Numbered from the stretch's first letter, positions 1-6,691 are shown. The stretch: DNA of 8,508 bases from JBCCSZ01 sp039199225 (GCA_039199225.1 JBCCSZ010000330.1:1-8508); one strand, 5' to 3'. Translations and numbers: made by a program. Notes: generated by a model from the letters alone, not told the origin.

Positions 1-2028
1 CCAATTTTCAAAATGAACATGGGTAACAACCCTTTCGAGGCTACACTGAATTTGCGCACGCCCATTTCCGATCCCAATATCGACACTAAGATCAATGGGG
101 TCATCGACCTGGCCGATTTGTCCAAAGCATTTCCAATGGAGGGCGTTCAGGAACTCAGTGGCGTCATCGATGCAGACATAACCGCAAAGGCTAAGATGTC
201 CGATATTGATCGCGAGGCTTATGAAAGTGTGGACATGAAGGGAGACCTCCAAATCACAGGCATCAATTATACGGCAGATGGGTTGCCACCCGTCAAAATC
301 AAAACCTTGCACATGGGGCTGACTCCCAAAAAGGCGGAAGTCGACAAATTCGAAGCCTTGCTCGGGAAGTCAGACATTCAGGCCACAGGCTCCATTGACA
401 ATATCTTGGCTTATCTGTCGCCGGAAAAAACCATGAAGGGAACTTTCAAAGTACGCTCGGAATACTTCAATGCAGATGAATGGATGCCTGCGGAAAGTAC
501 GGAGCCGGATGCAGCAACTGCGACCGTGGAGACAGAGCCCGTAGAGGTATTCGACCGATTTGATTTCAGCTTGGATGCCAAGGTCGGAAAGATCAAATAC
601 GACATTTACGAACTGACGAGTAATGCGCTGGTTGGTCGCATGAATTCCAATGATTTGACCATCAAGGATTTTCGTACCAAAATTGGCAACAGCGATCTGA
701 AAGGCAAAGGCAAGATCACCAACGTTATGAACTATGTCTTCCAGAATGAAACCCTTTATGGCGACGTCCAATTGTTTTCCGATTATTTCGATCTCAATCA
801 GTTTATGGTCGAAACAGATGAAAGTGCCACGGCCGTCAATACAGCAGATGAGGAGGCATTGGAGCCCATCGTAGTTCCAGATAACATCGACATGAAAATC
901 GATGCCAACTTTGGCAAACTGACATACACCAACATCGACCTCAAAAATATCAATGGCAGCTTGCTGGTCAAAGACCAAGCGGTTAAAATCCAAGATACCA
1001 AAGCAGATATGCTCGGCGGCCGCATCAACATGAGCGGAGGCTATGACACCAAGCAGGCTGACAAACCGCTCTTTGATATGGCTTACGACATCGAGCGCTT
1101 TGGATTTCAGGATGTATTTGAAAAATTTATTACGGTGCAAAAGCTGGCGCCGATTGCTAAATTCCTCGAAGGAAAATTCAATACCAAGATGTCTTTCAAA
1201 GGTGTCTTGGGTAAAGACATGATGCCCAACCTGAGTACCCTGACAGCAGATGGCTTCCTGTATACTTTCGACGGAGCGCTGCGCAACTTCAAGCCTTTGG
1301 AAAAACTCAGCGGACTACTGGACATCAAAGCCCTTCAGTCTTTGCAAATCAAAGACACCAAGAACTGGTTTGAGGTAAAGGAAGGTAAGGTACTTGTCAA
1401 GGACTTTGACTATTCCTACCAAGGCATCGATATGATCATCGGCGGATCGCACAGCATCAGCCAAGAGATGGATTATCGCATCATGGCTAAGATTCCGCGA
1501 AAGATGCTGAAAAACAACATTGGCCAGGCTGCCAACAAAGGGCTCGATTTTCTAAACGGGCAAGCTTCAAAGGTTGGATTGAACATCGCCGACGCAGAAT
1601 TCATCAATGTCCAAGTGAACTTAGGAGGCTCCATCACCAGCCCCAAAGTGAATGTCAAGCCAACCGGAACCGATGGTGCAGGCTTCCAGGACCAAGCAAA
1701 ACAGGCGTTGGAAGAAACCAAGAAGCAGGTTGTCGATACCGTCAAGACGGTGGTTAACAATGCGAAGGAAGAGGTCAAGTCAGAGATTAAAAAGGAAACC
1801 GATAAGGTGGTCACAGATGTGAAAGACAAGGGCAAGGAAGCCATCGATTCCCTACTGAGCAATCCAGGTGGCGCCAAAGAATCCGTCAAGGATATTGTCA
1901 AAGATGCTTCCAACCCGGATTCGCTGAAAAACAATCTCAAGGACAAAGGCGAAGACCTCAAGGATTCCGCCAAGGAAGGTGTCAATAAGCTGAAAAACCT
2001 ATTCGGCAAAAAGAAGAAGAAAAACTAG
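1..2028 (+). CDS. AsmA-like family envelope protein, C-terminal part (5' end outside window)
   Basis: The frame is open from base 1 (reading PIFKMNMG...) and ends at TAG 2026-2028. The ATG at 13 is therefore an internal Met, and the true start lies upstream. About 675 residues are visible; AsmA-like proteins of Bacteroidota are typically larger. The body is mostly alternating beta-strand sequence with recurring 'ADMLGGRINMSG', 'GKSDIQATGSIDN' and 'GNSDLKGKGKITN' type motifs. It ends in a conserved AsmA C-terminal region (about bases 1000-1670) with 'LSTLTADGFLYTFDGALRNF' and 'VNLGGSITSPKVNVKP'. The family is anchored in the inner membrane and spans the periplasm, and it is implicated in phospholipid traffic to the outer membrane. 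No N-terminal anchor is visible because of truncation. The last ~115 residues form a Lys/Glu/Asp-rich amphipathic tail ending GKKKKKN. The gene converges on the ion-channel gene. The family call is strong; the exact role is inferred. Confidence 0.85.
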   Translation, partial: PIFKMNMGNNPFEATLNLRTPISDPNIDTKINGVIDLADLSKAFPMEGVQELSGVIDADITAKAKMSDIDREAYESVDMKGDLQITGINYTADGLPPVKIKTLHMGLTPKKAEVDKFEALLGKSDIQATGSIDNILAYLSPEKTMKGTFKVRSEYFNADEWMPAESTEPDAATATVETEPVEVFDRFDFSLDAKVGKIKYDIYELTSNALVGRMNSNDLTIKDFRTKIGNSDLKGKGKITNVMNYVFQNETLYGDVQLFSDYFDLNQFMVETDESATAVNTADEEALEPIVVPDNIDMKIDANFGKLTYTNIDLKNINGSLLVKDQAVKIQDTKADMLGGRINMSGGYDTKQADKPLFDMAYDIERFGFQDVFEKFITVQKLAPIAKFLEGKFNTKMSFKGVLGKDMMPNLSTLTADGFLYTFDGALRNFKPLEKLSGLLDIKALQSLQIKDTKNWFEVKEGKVLVKDFDYSYQGIDMIIGGSHSISQEMDYRIMAKIPRKMLKNNIGQAANKGLDFLNGQASKVGLNIADAEFINVQVNLGGSITSPKVNVKPTGTDGAGFQDQAKQALEETKKQVVDTVKTVVNNAKEEVKSEIKKETDKVVTDVKDKGKEAIDSLLSNPGGAKESVKDIVKDASNPDSLKNNLKDKGEDLKDSAKEGVNKLKNLFGKKKKKN

Positions 2029-2036
2029 GGTGTGTT

Positions 2037-2073
2037 CAGGACAAGTGGCTCAGACAATGGGCTTCTTGTCCTG
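2037..2073. terminator. Candidate bidirectional terminator stem-loop between convergent genes
   Basis: CAGGACAAG (2037-2045) and CTTGTCCTG (2065-2073) form a perfect 9-base inverted repeat around a 19-base loop. It starts 9 bases after the asmA-like stop and lies 48 bases beyond the channel stop on the other strand. No clear U-tract follows on either strand, so it may instead be a protective or processing hairpin or a small palindromic repeat. The position between converging genes favours a transcription-ending role. Confidence 0.45.
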
Positions 2074-2081
2074 GCCTCAAC

Positions 2082-2095
2082 GCAAGCAAACTTGC
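2082..2095. repeat. Second small stem-loop in the convergent gap
   Basis: GCAAG (2082-2086), loop CAAA and CTTGC (2091-2095) form a short perfect hairpin beside the larger one at 2037-2073. The octamer AGACAATG occurs twice around it (2052-2059 and 2104-2111). The stem is only 5 base pairs, so chance is possible. Confidence 0.3.
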
Positions 2096-2120
2096 TGCGC
2101 TTTAGACAATGCTTACTTCC

Positions 2121-2948
2121 TCAAGCCTTCTTTTCCCGCCCCTCCAACAGCAAATCTTTCAACTCCCGTATTTCTCCCTGTAGCTGGGTGATCTTTTTCT
2201 CCAAGTCCCGATTATTATCCATCGTCATCTCATCGACAAAAATGGCATTCGCCAGCGACATTCCAAATATCCCTCCCAAAAGGACGACAAGAATAAAGTA
2301 GAAGCGGGTCATCCCAATGACCATGTGGGCATAAGGAACATCTTGCTCCGCCGCAGCCTCTGCTATCACGGCCGGAATTTCATTCCAACCTTCAATAGTA
2401 AACATCTGGAAAATGTAGTAGCTGGAAATCAGGGGGTCGCCAAAATATTGCGGAACGAGATTGCCATAAAAATGACAGGTAAAAATGGCCAATATGAAGT
2501 TCATAAAAAATAAGACGAGCAGTACGAATACGGAAGATCGAATGGCGCGGCCCAAGCCCGCTAAAATCATGTCCATGTTTGGAATCACATGCATGAATCG
2601 CACCAGGCGGATCAAGCGAATCAGTCGCAAAACCTTGAACAAAGAAGTGTGAATAACGCCAAAACCAGGGATGAAGTGCAACAAGGACGGCAAGCTGAAA
2701 AGGACCACCCAAAAGTCCAGTTGATTCCAAGCACTGGAAAAGTAATTCCTAAATCCTTCGTTTTGAAGTTTTAAGATGGCTTCGATCAAAAAGACGAGAA
2801 TGAAGAATACATCGAGGTACTCCAAAAAATGGTAAAAATCGGGATAATGAACTTTGATCTGTGGAAAATACAGGAAGAATATCACGATCGCATTGACCAG
2901 AATGGCGATGTTCATATTCCAATCGGAAAGAAAAAACTTCTTGAACAT
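2121..2948 (-). CDS. Six-transmembrane voltage-gated cation channel (ion transporter, BacNav/Cav-like)
   Basis: This is a single-repeat, 275-residue channel subunit that should form a tetramer in the inner membrane. S1 spans about 12-30, S2 43-62 and S3 74-90. S4 is at 103-118 with basic residues at every third position (K105, R108, R111, R114, R117), the signature of a voltage sensor. S5 is about 137-160. The pore loop carries the filter T184-I-E186-G187-W188-N-E190, and S6 is about 208-240. A cytoplasmic coiled coil follows with an exact heptad series (L249, I253, L256, I260, L263, L267), as in the tetramerisation tail of bacterial sodium channels. The Glu-Gly-Trp filter differs from the Glu-Ser-Trp of NaChBac and NavAb and suggests calcium permeation (inference). 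I chose the ATG at 2948. The frame continues to a TTG at 2972 without another ATG, and MFKKFFLSDW resembles the usual short N-terminus. No Shine-Dalgarno sequence is seen. A weak TGTATTTG sits about 15 bases upstream, so the gene may have its own promoter even though it follows the acyltransferase gene on the same strand. Confidence 0.9.
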   Translation of the reverse strand: MFKKFFLSDWNMNIAILVNAIVIFFLYFPQIKVHYPDFYHFLEYLDVFFILVFLIEAILKLQNEGFRNYFSSAWNQLDFWVVLFSLPSLLHFIPGFGVIHTSLFKVLRLIRLIRLVRFMHVIPNMDMILAGLGRAIRSSVFVLLVLFFMNFILAIFTCHFYGNLVPQYFGDPLISSYYIFQMFTIEGWNEIPAVIAEAAAEQDVPYAHMVIGMTRFYFILVVLLGGIFGMSLANAIFVDEMTMDNNRDLEKKITQLQGEIRELKDLLLEGREKKA

Positions 2949-3102
2949 GAAAAGGGTCTGTTTCAAATACAAATAATGAACCTGCCGATCCAGCGAAAAA
3001 AGCCTGCTTGCCCCTCCAGGTATTTAGTTACTTCATTCAAGTTGCGATTCACTCGGAAGAAAGTCATTGTGCAGGCGATTTTATCTAAGCACCGATCTTC
3101 CA

Positions 3103-4818
3103 TCAGTTAGAAGCATCTACGACCATACTTTTTTCCAAGTCTACCACAAAAGTATTCCACTCGATGGCCTTTTCCAATTGGTAGTTGTCCAATCGATTGT
3201 GGTAGTAGTACAACAGCTTGAAATCCTCACTGACCAGGTTTCCGGCCTTGTCGAAAACCAAGGGCTTCGCAGGGTGGAATATCCCCAGGTTGCGCACGCC
3301 GTGGCGGATCAAATCAGTCACCTCTCCCCGGATTTCATACGATAGCTTAATGCGCCCATTGTCCTCCATTTCCATCAACCTTTTCCGCAACTGCCCCACG
3401 ACCTTATCCATCGAGTCCACTGAGAAAATATAGTCTTCCGCTGGCAGGCGCAGCAGTCCATACAAGTCGAGGTGTTGGTTGGTATATTGCAGGATATTGA
3501 AGGCGGCAAAAGCGACCAGGTGGCTGCTCAAAACGACATTGTCCCGGTAGTAGCGGCGAACGATTCGTTCGGCCAAAATACGGGTGTACTCTCCCTCGCG
3601 CTGGTGATCGGTTTTCACCCTTCCCTGGCTGACAAAATAGTCTTTGATTTCTACCACATTCCCGTGCCGATCAAAGCTGTTGCCCTCTCGATCGACAAAG
3701 TTGCCGAGGACATCCATCGGCTTTCCGAAAGACAAGGTAATGGTCGAGCTGGCAGAAAACAGCCGCCAAATAAAGCGCAGCACCTTTCGACGACTGTAGG
3801 AGTAATCGATGTATTGCTCCTTGCCCGTTCGCTTCAAATGCTGATCGATCAAATGCTTGGCTTCCAATACCGAGTGGTAGCACAGTATCAGCGGAATGAT
3901 GAAAATTTTATCGCTTTTGCCTTGCTCGCAGAGCGCCCTTTGTGCCTCCACCGCTGTTCCCAATAAGCCCATCTTGAGCTTATCCTCGATCTTTCCGGAG
4001 CGGCAACGCGTTCCTCCGGGGAAGAACAAACTATTGGTTCCGCGTTGGATCGACAGATTGGACATCGCCTTGAGCGTCTCAAGATAAATTTGGTTCTTCT
4101 TGCGGCGGTCCAGGCGGTAGGCTCCCAGGCGATTCATAAAATAAGCTGTATAGCCCGTGTTGTACAAATTGAGGCCGGCGCCATAGGAAAAGGACGGCAG
4201 GCCCATCAAATCCAACACATAGCCAATCATAATGGAGTCCAGATTGCTCGAATGCGTCGGAACGACCACCAGGGTACCTTTGGCAGCCAAGGCCCGAATG
4301 TGCTCCAAATCGCCCACCAGATCAAAACTCTGGGTGACGCTCAGCTTGGAACTCCAAATCCGACGAAGGTTTCGACTGGCCGCCGTGTTCAATAAGCGAT
4401 GGAATAACAAGGTCAACAACCTCCTGGCGAAAAGGAAGGTCGGAATTTTGAAGGTACCAACGATTTCTTCGGAGTACCGATGGACGATGCGCCGCAGGAT
4501 TTCAGCCGTTTGCCCCCGGGATTCCTCATCGTCCTTATCCAGGGACTTGCGCACCAGGTTCTTGCGGATGCGCGTCCAGAACTGCCGCTCGTTGGGCGGG
4601 TCGACCTTCCAGGGTTCCTCCTTGATTCGGATGCGCTCCAGATAGATCGTCTTGGCGATGATGTCTTGCAGTTGCTCGTTGCCAAATTGCATGAGGCGCT
4701 TGACCGTAAATTCATCGATTTCCTCAATGAAAGCGTCGCGGTCCTCGCTCATCTTGTAGATGGGCCAGTCCTCTATATTTTCAATAACTGCGGGTAGTGC
4801 TTTTGAAAGTTTACTCAT
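3103..4818 (-). CDS. PlsB-like glycerol-3-phosphate / 1-acylglycerol-phosphate acyltransferase
   Basis: This 571-residue protein has a central PlsC/GPAT acyltransferase domain. Block I is THSSNLD, with the catalytic HX4D pair H189 and D194. Block II is GAYRLDRR (232-239), which binds the glycerol phosphate. Block III is FFPGGTRCRSGK (265-276), and block IV is IIPLILCYH around P309. The family transfers a fatty acyl group to glycerol-3-phosphate or lysophosphatidate, the entry to phospholipid synthesis, at the inner face of the inner membrane. The long N-terminal (~175 residues) and C-terminal (~190 residues) flanks resemble the GPAT/DHAPAT group more than small PlsC enzymes, although it is shorter than E. 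coli PlsB (about 800 residues). Block III has Gly268 where catalytic members usually have Glu. The codon is GGA, one base from GAA. No transmembrane segment is obvious. ATG 4816-4818 overlaps the engB stop (4811-4813) in ATGAGTAA, implying coupled translation. The substrate (glycerol-3-P or lysophosphatidate) cannot be decided from sequence. Confidence 0.88.
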   Translation of the reverse strand: MSKLSKALPAVIENIEDWPIYKMSEDRDAFIEEIDEFTVKRLMQFGNEQLQDIIAKTIYLERIRIKEEPWKVDPPNERQFWTRIRKNLVRKSLDKDDEESRGQTAEILRRIVHRYSEEIVGTFKIPTFLFARRLLTLLFHRLLNTAASRNLRRIWSSKLSVTQSFDLVGDLEHIRALAAKGTLVVVPTHSSNLDSIMIGYVLDLMGLPSFSYGAGLNLYNTGYTAYFMNRLGAYRLDRRKKNQIYLETLKAMSNLSIQRGTNSLFFPGGTRCRSGKIEDKLKMGLLGTAVEAQRALCEQGKSDKIFIIPLILCYHSVLEAKHLIDQHLKRTGKEQYIDYSYSRRKVLRFIWRLFSASSTITLSFGKPMDVLGNFVDREGNSFDRHGNVVEIKDYFVSQGRVKTDHQREGEYTRILAERIVRRYYRDNVVLSSHLVAFAAFNILQYTNQHLDLYGLLRLPAEDYIFSVDSMDKVVGQLRKRLMEMEDNGRIKLSYEIRGEVTDLIRHGVRNLGIFHPAKPLVFDKAGNLVSEDFKLLYYYHNRLDNYQLEKAIEWNTFVVDLEKSMVVDASN

Positions 4819-5419
4819 TATTCACTTGCTCATTAGTCCGTTCTATAAAATTAAGAATTTCCTCCCGTCCAATCTGCAAATTGGCCGAACTTTCAAAAAG
4901 CGGCGGTAATTCTTCCCAACTTTCCAGCAAAGCTTCCTTGAAAGCCTCGATATTGGCTGAAATATCCAAACCTTTCTTTTTGCGGTCTATTTTGGTAAAA
5001 ACCAATACAAAGGGGATGCGCATCTGCCCCATCCAGTTGATGAACTCCAGGTCGATGGCTTGCGGCTTCACATTGGAGTCGATCAGCAAAAAAGTACAGA
5101 CCAGATTTTCGCGTTTGTTCAGATAACCCTGAATCATTTTCTCCCAGGCTCTTCGCTTGGTTTTGGAGATGCGCGCATAGCCATAGCCCGGCAAATCGAC
5201 GATGTACCAGCTCTTATTAATCAGAAAAAAATTGAGATACTGCGTTTTGCCAGGTGTACCGGATACCTTGGCCAGGCCCTTTCTGTCACACAGCATGTTG
5301 ATCAGGGAGGATTTACCCACATTAGAACGGCCAATGAAGGCGTATTCCGGCAGGGAGTCCTTAGGGCATTTCGATTCAGTCGGGAAGCTTCCCGTGTAGT
5401 AGGCGCTTTCTATAATCAT
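4811..5419 (-). CDS. engB: Ribosome biogenesis GTP-binding protein EngB (YihA/YsxC)
   Basis: This is a TrmE-Era-EngA-EngB-Septin family GTPase needed for late large-subunit ribosome assembly in the cytoplasm. Numbered from the chosen start (202 residues), G1 is GRSNVGKSS at 30-38 and G2 includes T55 in SGTPGKTQ, a hallmark of EngB. G3 is DLPGYG at 75-80, G4 is TKID at 142-145 and G5 is SSA at 177-179. The length matches the family (about 195-210). The frame extends upstream to a TTG at 5443 (210 residues), but I chose the ATG at 5419. It gives the family-like N-terminus MIIESAYY, and the TTG falls inside the probable -7 promoter element, so it would lie upstream of the transcript start. The gene is first in a minus-strand unit, overlaps the downstream acyltransferase start by 8 bases and is divergent from the beta-barrel gene. 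Confidence 0.95.
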   Translation of the reverse strand: MIIESAYYTGSFPTESKCPKDSLPEYAFIGRSNVGKSSLINMLCDRKGLAKVSGTPGKTQYLNFFLINKSWYIVDLPGYGYARISKTKRRAWEKMIQGYLNKRENLVCTFLLIDSNVKPQAIDLEFINWMGQMRIPFVLVFTKIDRKKKGLDISANIEAFKEALLESWEELPPLFESSANLQIGREEILNFIERTNEQVNNE

Positions 5420-5440
5420 GGTGATAAAACCAGGTTTTTG

Positions 5441-5448
5441 CAAATGTA
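5441..5448 (-). promoter_or_regulatory. Bacteroidota-type -7 promoter element for engB
   Basis: The minus strand reads TACATTTG here, an exact match to the TAnnTTTG -7 consensus of the Bacteroidota housekeeping sigma factor. The engB ATG begins 22 bases downstream, which implies a short leader of about 15 bases. No TTG or TTTG is seen at the expected -33 distance, so the -33 box is weak or missing. Confidence 0.5.
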
Positions 5449-5455
5449 AAGAAAA

Positions 5456-5490
5456 TTAAGACTTCGGTTAAGCTTTCGTTAAGGGCTTTC
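5456..5490. repeat. Three phased imperfect repeats in the divergent engB / beta-barrel spacer
   Basis: Three imperfect copies of TTAAG-(n)-CTTnC/G begin at 5456 (TTAAGACTTCG), 5468 (TTAAGCTTTCG) and 5479 (TTAAGGGCTTTC). The start-to-start spacing is 12 and 11 bases, about one helical turn. Each unit is partly dyad-symmetric (TTAAG against CTTAA). They lie just upstream of the engB -7 element and 59 bases or more ahead of the beta-barrel start, so they could bind a regulator of either gene. A low-complexity chance pattern cannot be excluded. Confidence 0.35.
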
Positions 5491-5548
5491 AAAAACTGAC
5501 ACTGGCCCGCTTTGGCTTCGTTTTACAACAAAACCAAACTAAACAACC

Positions 5549-6175
5549 ATGAAGAAACTGATGTTAATTGTAGCGTGTTTGATGAGTATCCAAATGGCTC
5601 AGGCCCAGATCAAATTTGGTGTTAGAGCTGGTATCTCCACAACAGATGTACAACCTGGCGAATTGCTGGTGACCAATAGCGAAAATTTTAGAGACCTGAA
5701 GTTGTCTGTCTCTGAGGCCAATTATGGCGTCCACTTCGGCCTTTTTACCCAAATACAAATGGGTAAGTTTTTCATTCAACCCGAGGCTGTTTTCAACTCC
5801 AACAGCGTTGATTTTCGCACCGAAGACCTCGACAATGTTTCTCAGTTGCTGACAGAAAGGTACCAATATCTGGACATTCCCCTGATGATGGGCTTTAAGT
5901 TTGGCCCCCTCCGTTTACAAGGTGGACCTGTCGGACATCTATTCGTCAACTCAAAATCCGACCTGTTCGATATCGATGGGTACGACCAGAATTTTGAGAA
6001 AATGACCTACGGATGGCAAGCCGGTGTGGGTTTGGACATCTGGAAATTCGTCCTTGATTTTAAATACGAAGGTGCTTTCAACAACTTCGGTGACCACATC
6101 GTATTCAACGACCGTCCCTACCAATTCGATGACAAAGTGGGTAGAATGGTGGTCTCACTCGGTGTGACCTTCTAA
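5549..6175 (+). CDS. Small outer-membrane beta-barrel protein (porin family, OMP_b-brl type)
   Basis: This 208-residue protein starts with a clear signal peptide. MKK is followed by a hydrophobic stretch, and the likely cleavage site is after AQA at about residue 19, before QIKFGVRAG. The mature part alternates polar and hydrophobic residues with frequent Gly and aromatics, as in an eight-stranded barrel: 'FGVRAGIS' near 23-30, 'NYGVHFGLF', 'GKFFIQPEAVF', 'YLDIPLMMGFKFG', 'WQAGVGLDIWKFVLDFKYEG', and a final strand 'MVVSLGVTF' ending in Phe, typical of substrates of the barrel assembly machinery. Members are common in Bacteroidota and mostly of unknown function; passive porin or structural roles are guesses. 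The ATG at 5549 gives the signal peptide directly. The preceding bases are A-rich without a Shine-Dalgarno sequence. I see no clean TAnnTTTG on this strand. The gene looks monocistronic, with a 564-base gap after it. Confidence 0.85.
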   Translation: MKKLMLIVACLMSIQMAQAQIKFGVRAGISTTDVQPGELLVTNSENFRDLKLSVSEANYGVHFGLFTQIQMGKFFIQPEAVFNSNSVDFRTEDLDNVSQLLTERYQYLDIPLMMGFKFGPLRLQGGPVGHLFVNSKSDLFDIDGYDQNFEKMTYGWQAGVGLDIWKFVLDFKYEGAFNNFGDHIVFNDRPYQFDDKVGRMVVSLGVTF

Positions 6176-6231
6176 AGCTTAGCTACTTTATCCTTATAAA
6201 ACCGATCTCAAAACCGTTTCAAGTAGTGCAT

Positions 6232-6279
6232 CATAATTGCGTTTCAATCAAATATGCCAGAGGTTTTGAACCAATTATG
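6232..6279. repeat. Inverted repeat downstream of the beta-barrel gene
   Basis: CATAATTG (6232-6239) and CAATTATG (6272-6279) are perfect inverted copies around a 32-base loop. The loop holds a smaller GGTT-TTG-AACC hairpin at 6262-6272. The structure lies about 57 bases after the beta-barrel stop. It could fold as a 3'-end structure, but no T-tract follows directly. Confidence 0.3.
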
Positions 6280-6304
6280 TCGGCAATTTTAACAGCCAAC
6301 TACG

Positions 6305-6320
6305 TTTTTTTGGAAAAAAA
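6305..6320. repeat. Poly-T / poly-A dyad
   Basis: Seven T, GG, then seven A form a self-complementary block. As RNA the stem would be all A-U with a tiny loop, so it is a poor terminator by itself. An intrinsically bent or rigid A-tract region is an equally good reading. Confidence 0.25.
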
Positions 6321-6691
6321 GGAAGACAATGGCACTAAATACAAATAAAAACTGTTATTTATGTGTCATTGTTACTTTCCTTCCGATTTCTCAGCAAAAC
6401 TCCCTCTGACCGATTTTTTACAAAAGGCTTCCAATATAAATTGAGGGTCATCCCAACAACAATCCCTATAGAGGCCATTCCAACCGGTTTTAACTCAAAG
6501 CATTGTATGGATCCATGATCCAACACCAAAAAAGGTGCGTCCTTTCTAAAGGCTAACAAGCTACGGCCCAAGGACTTGCCTGTGCCTTTCCCGATCTATG
6601 TCAACAGTATTCCCTGCAATCCTCTCGTCTCACCTAACCTCCTCACCATCCGAAAGCAGAAGAACCATCAGTGATCGAAAAGATATTATTC

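Noticed and set aside
13..15. ATG at 13 as the true start of the AsmA-like protein
   Set aside because: The frame is already open from base 1 and begins mid-domain without a signal or membrane anchor.
370..1140. 256-codon open frame on the minus strand inside the AsmA-like gene
   Set aside because: It is antisense to a well-supported coding frame, is low in recognisable motifs, and looks like a codon-phase shadow.
2949..2972. TTG start adding eight residues to the channel
   Set aside because: The ATG at 2948 gives a standard N-terminus directly ahead of S1, and the extension has no supporting RBS.
3472..3966. 164-codon plus-strand open frame inside the acyltransferase gene
   Set aside because: It is opposite the intact catalytic blocks of the acyltransferase, has no recognisable domain, and looks like a shadow frame. 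The same applies to the other plus-strand frames within 3067-5449.
5420..5443. TTG start giving a 210-residue EngB
   Set aside because: It falls within the TACATTTG promoter element, and the ATG at 5419 gives a family-like N-terminus.
6359..6571. 70-codon minus-strand frame in the intergenic gap as a gene
   Set aside because: It starts at TTG with no RBS or recognised homology. It is kept only as part of the ambiguous open region.
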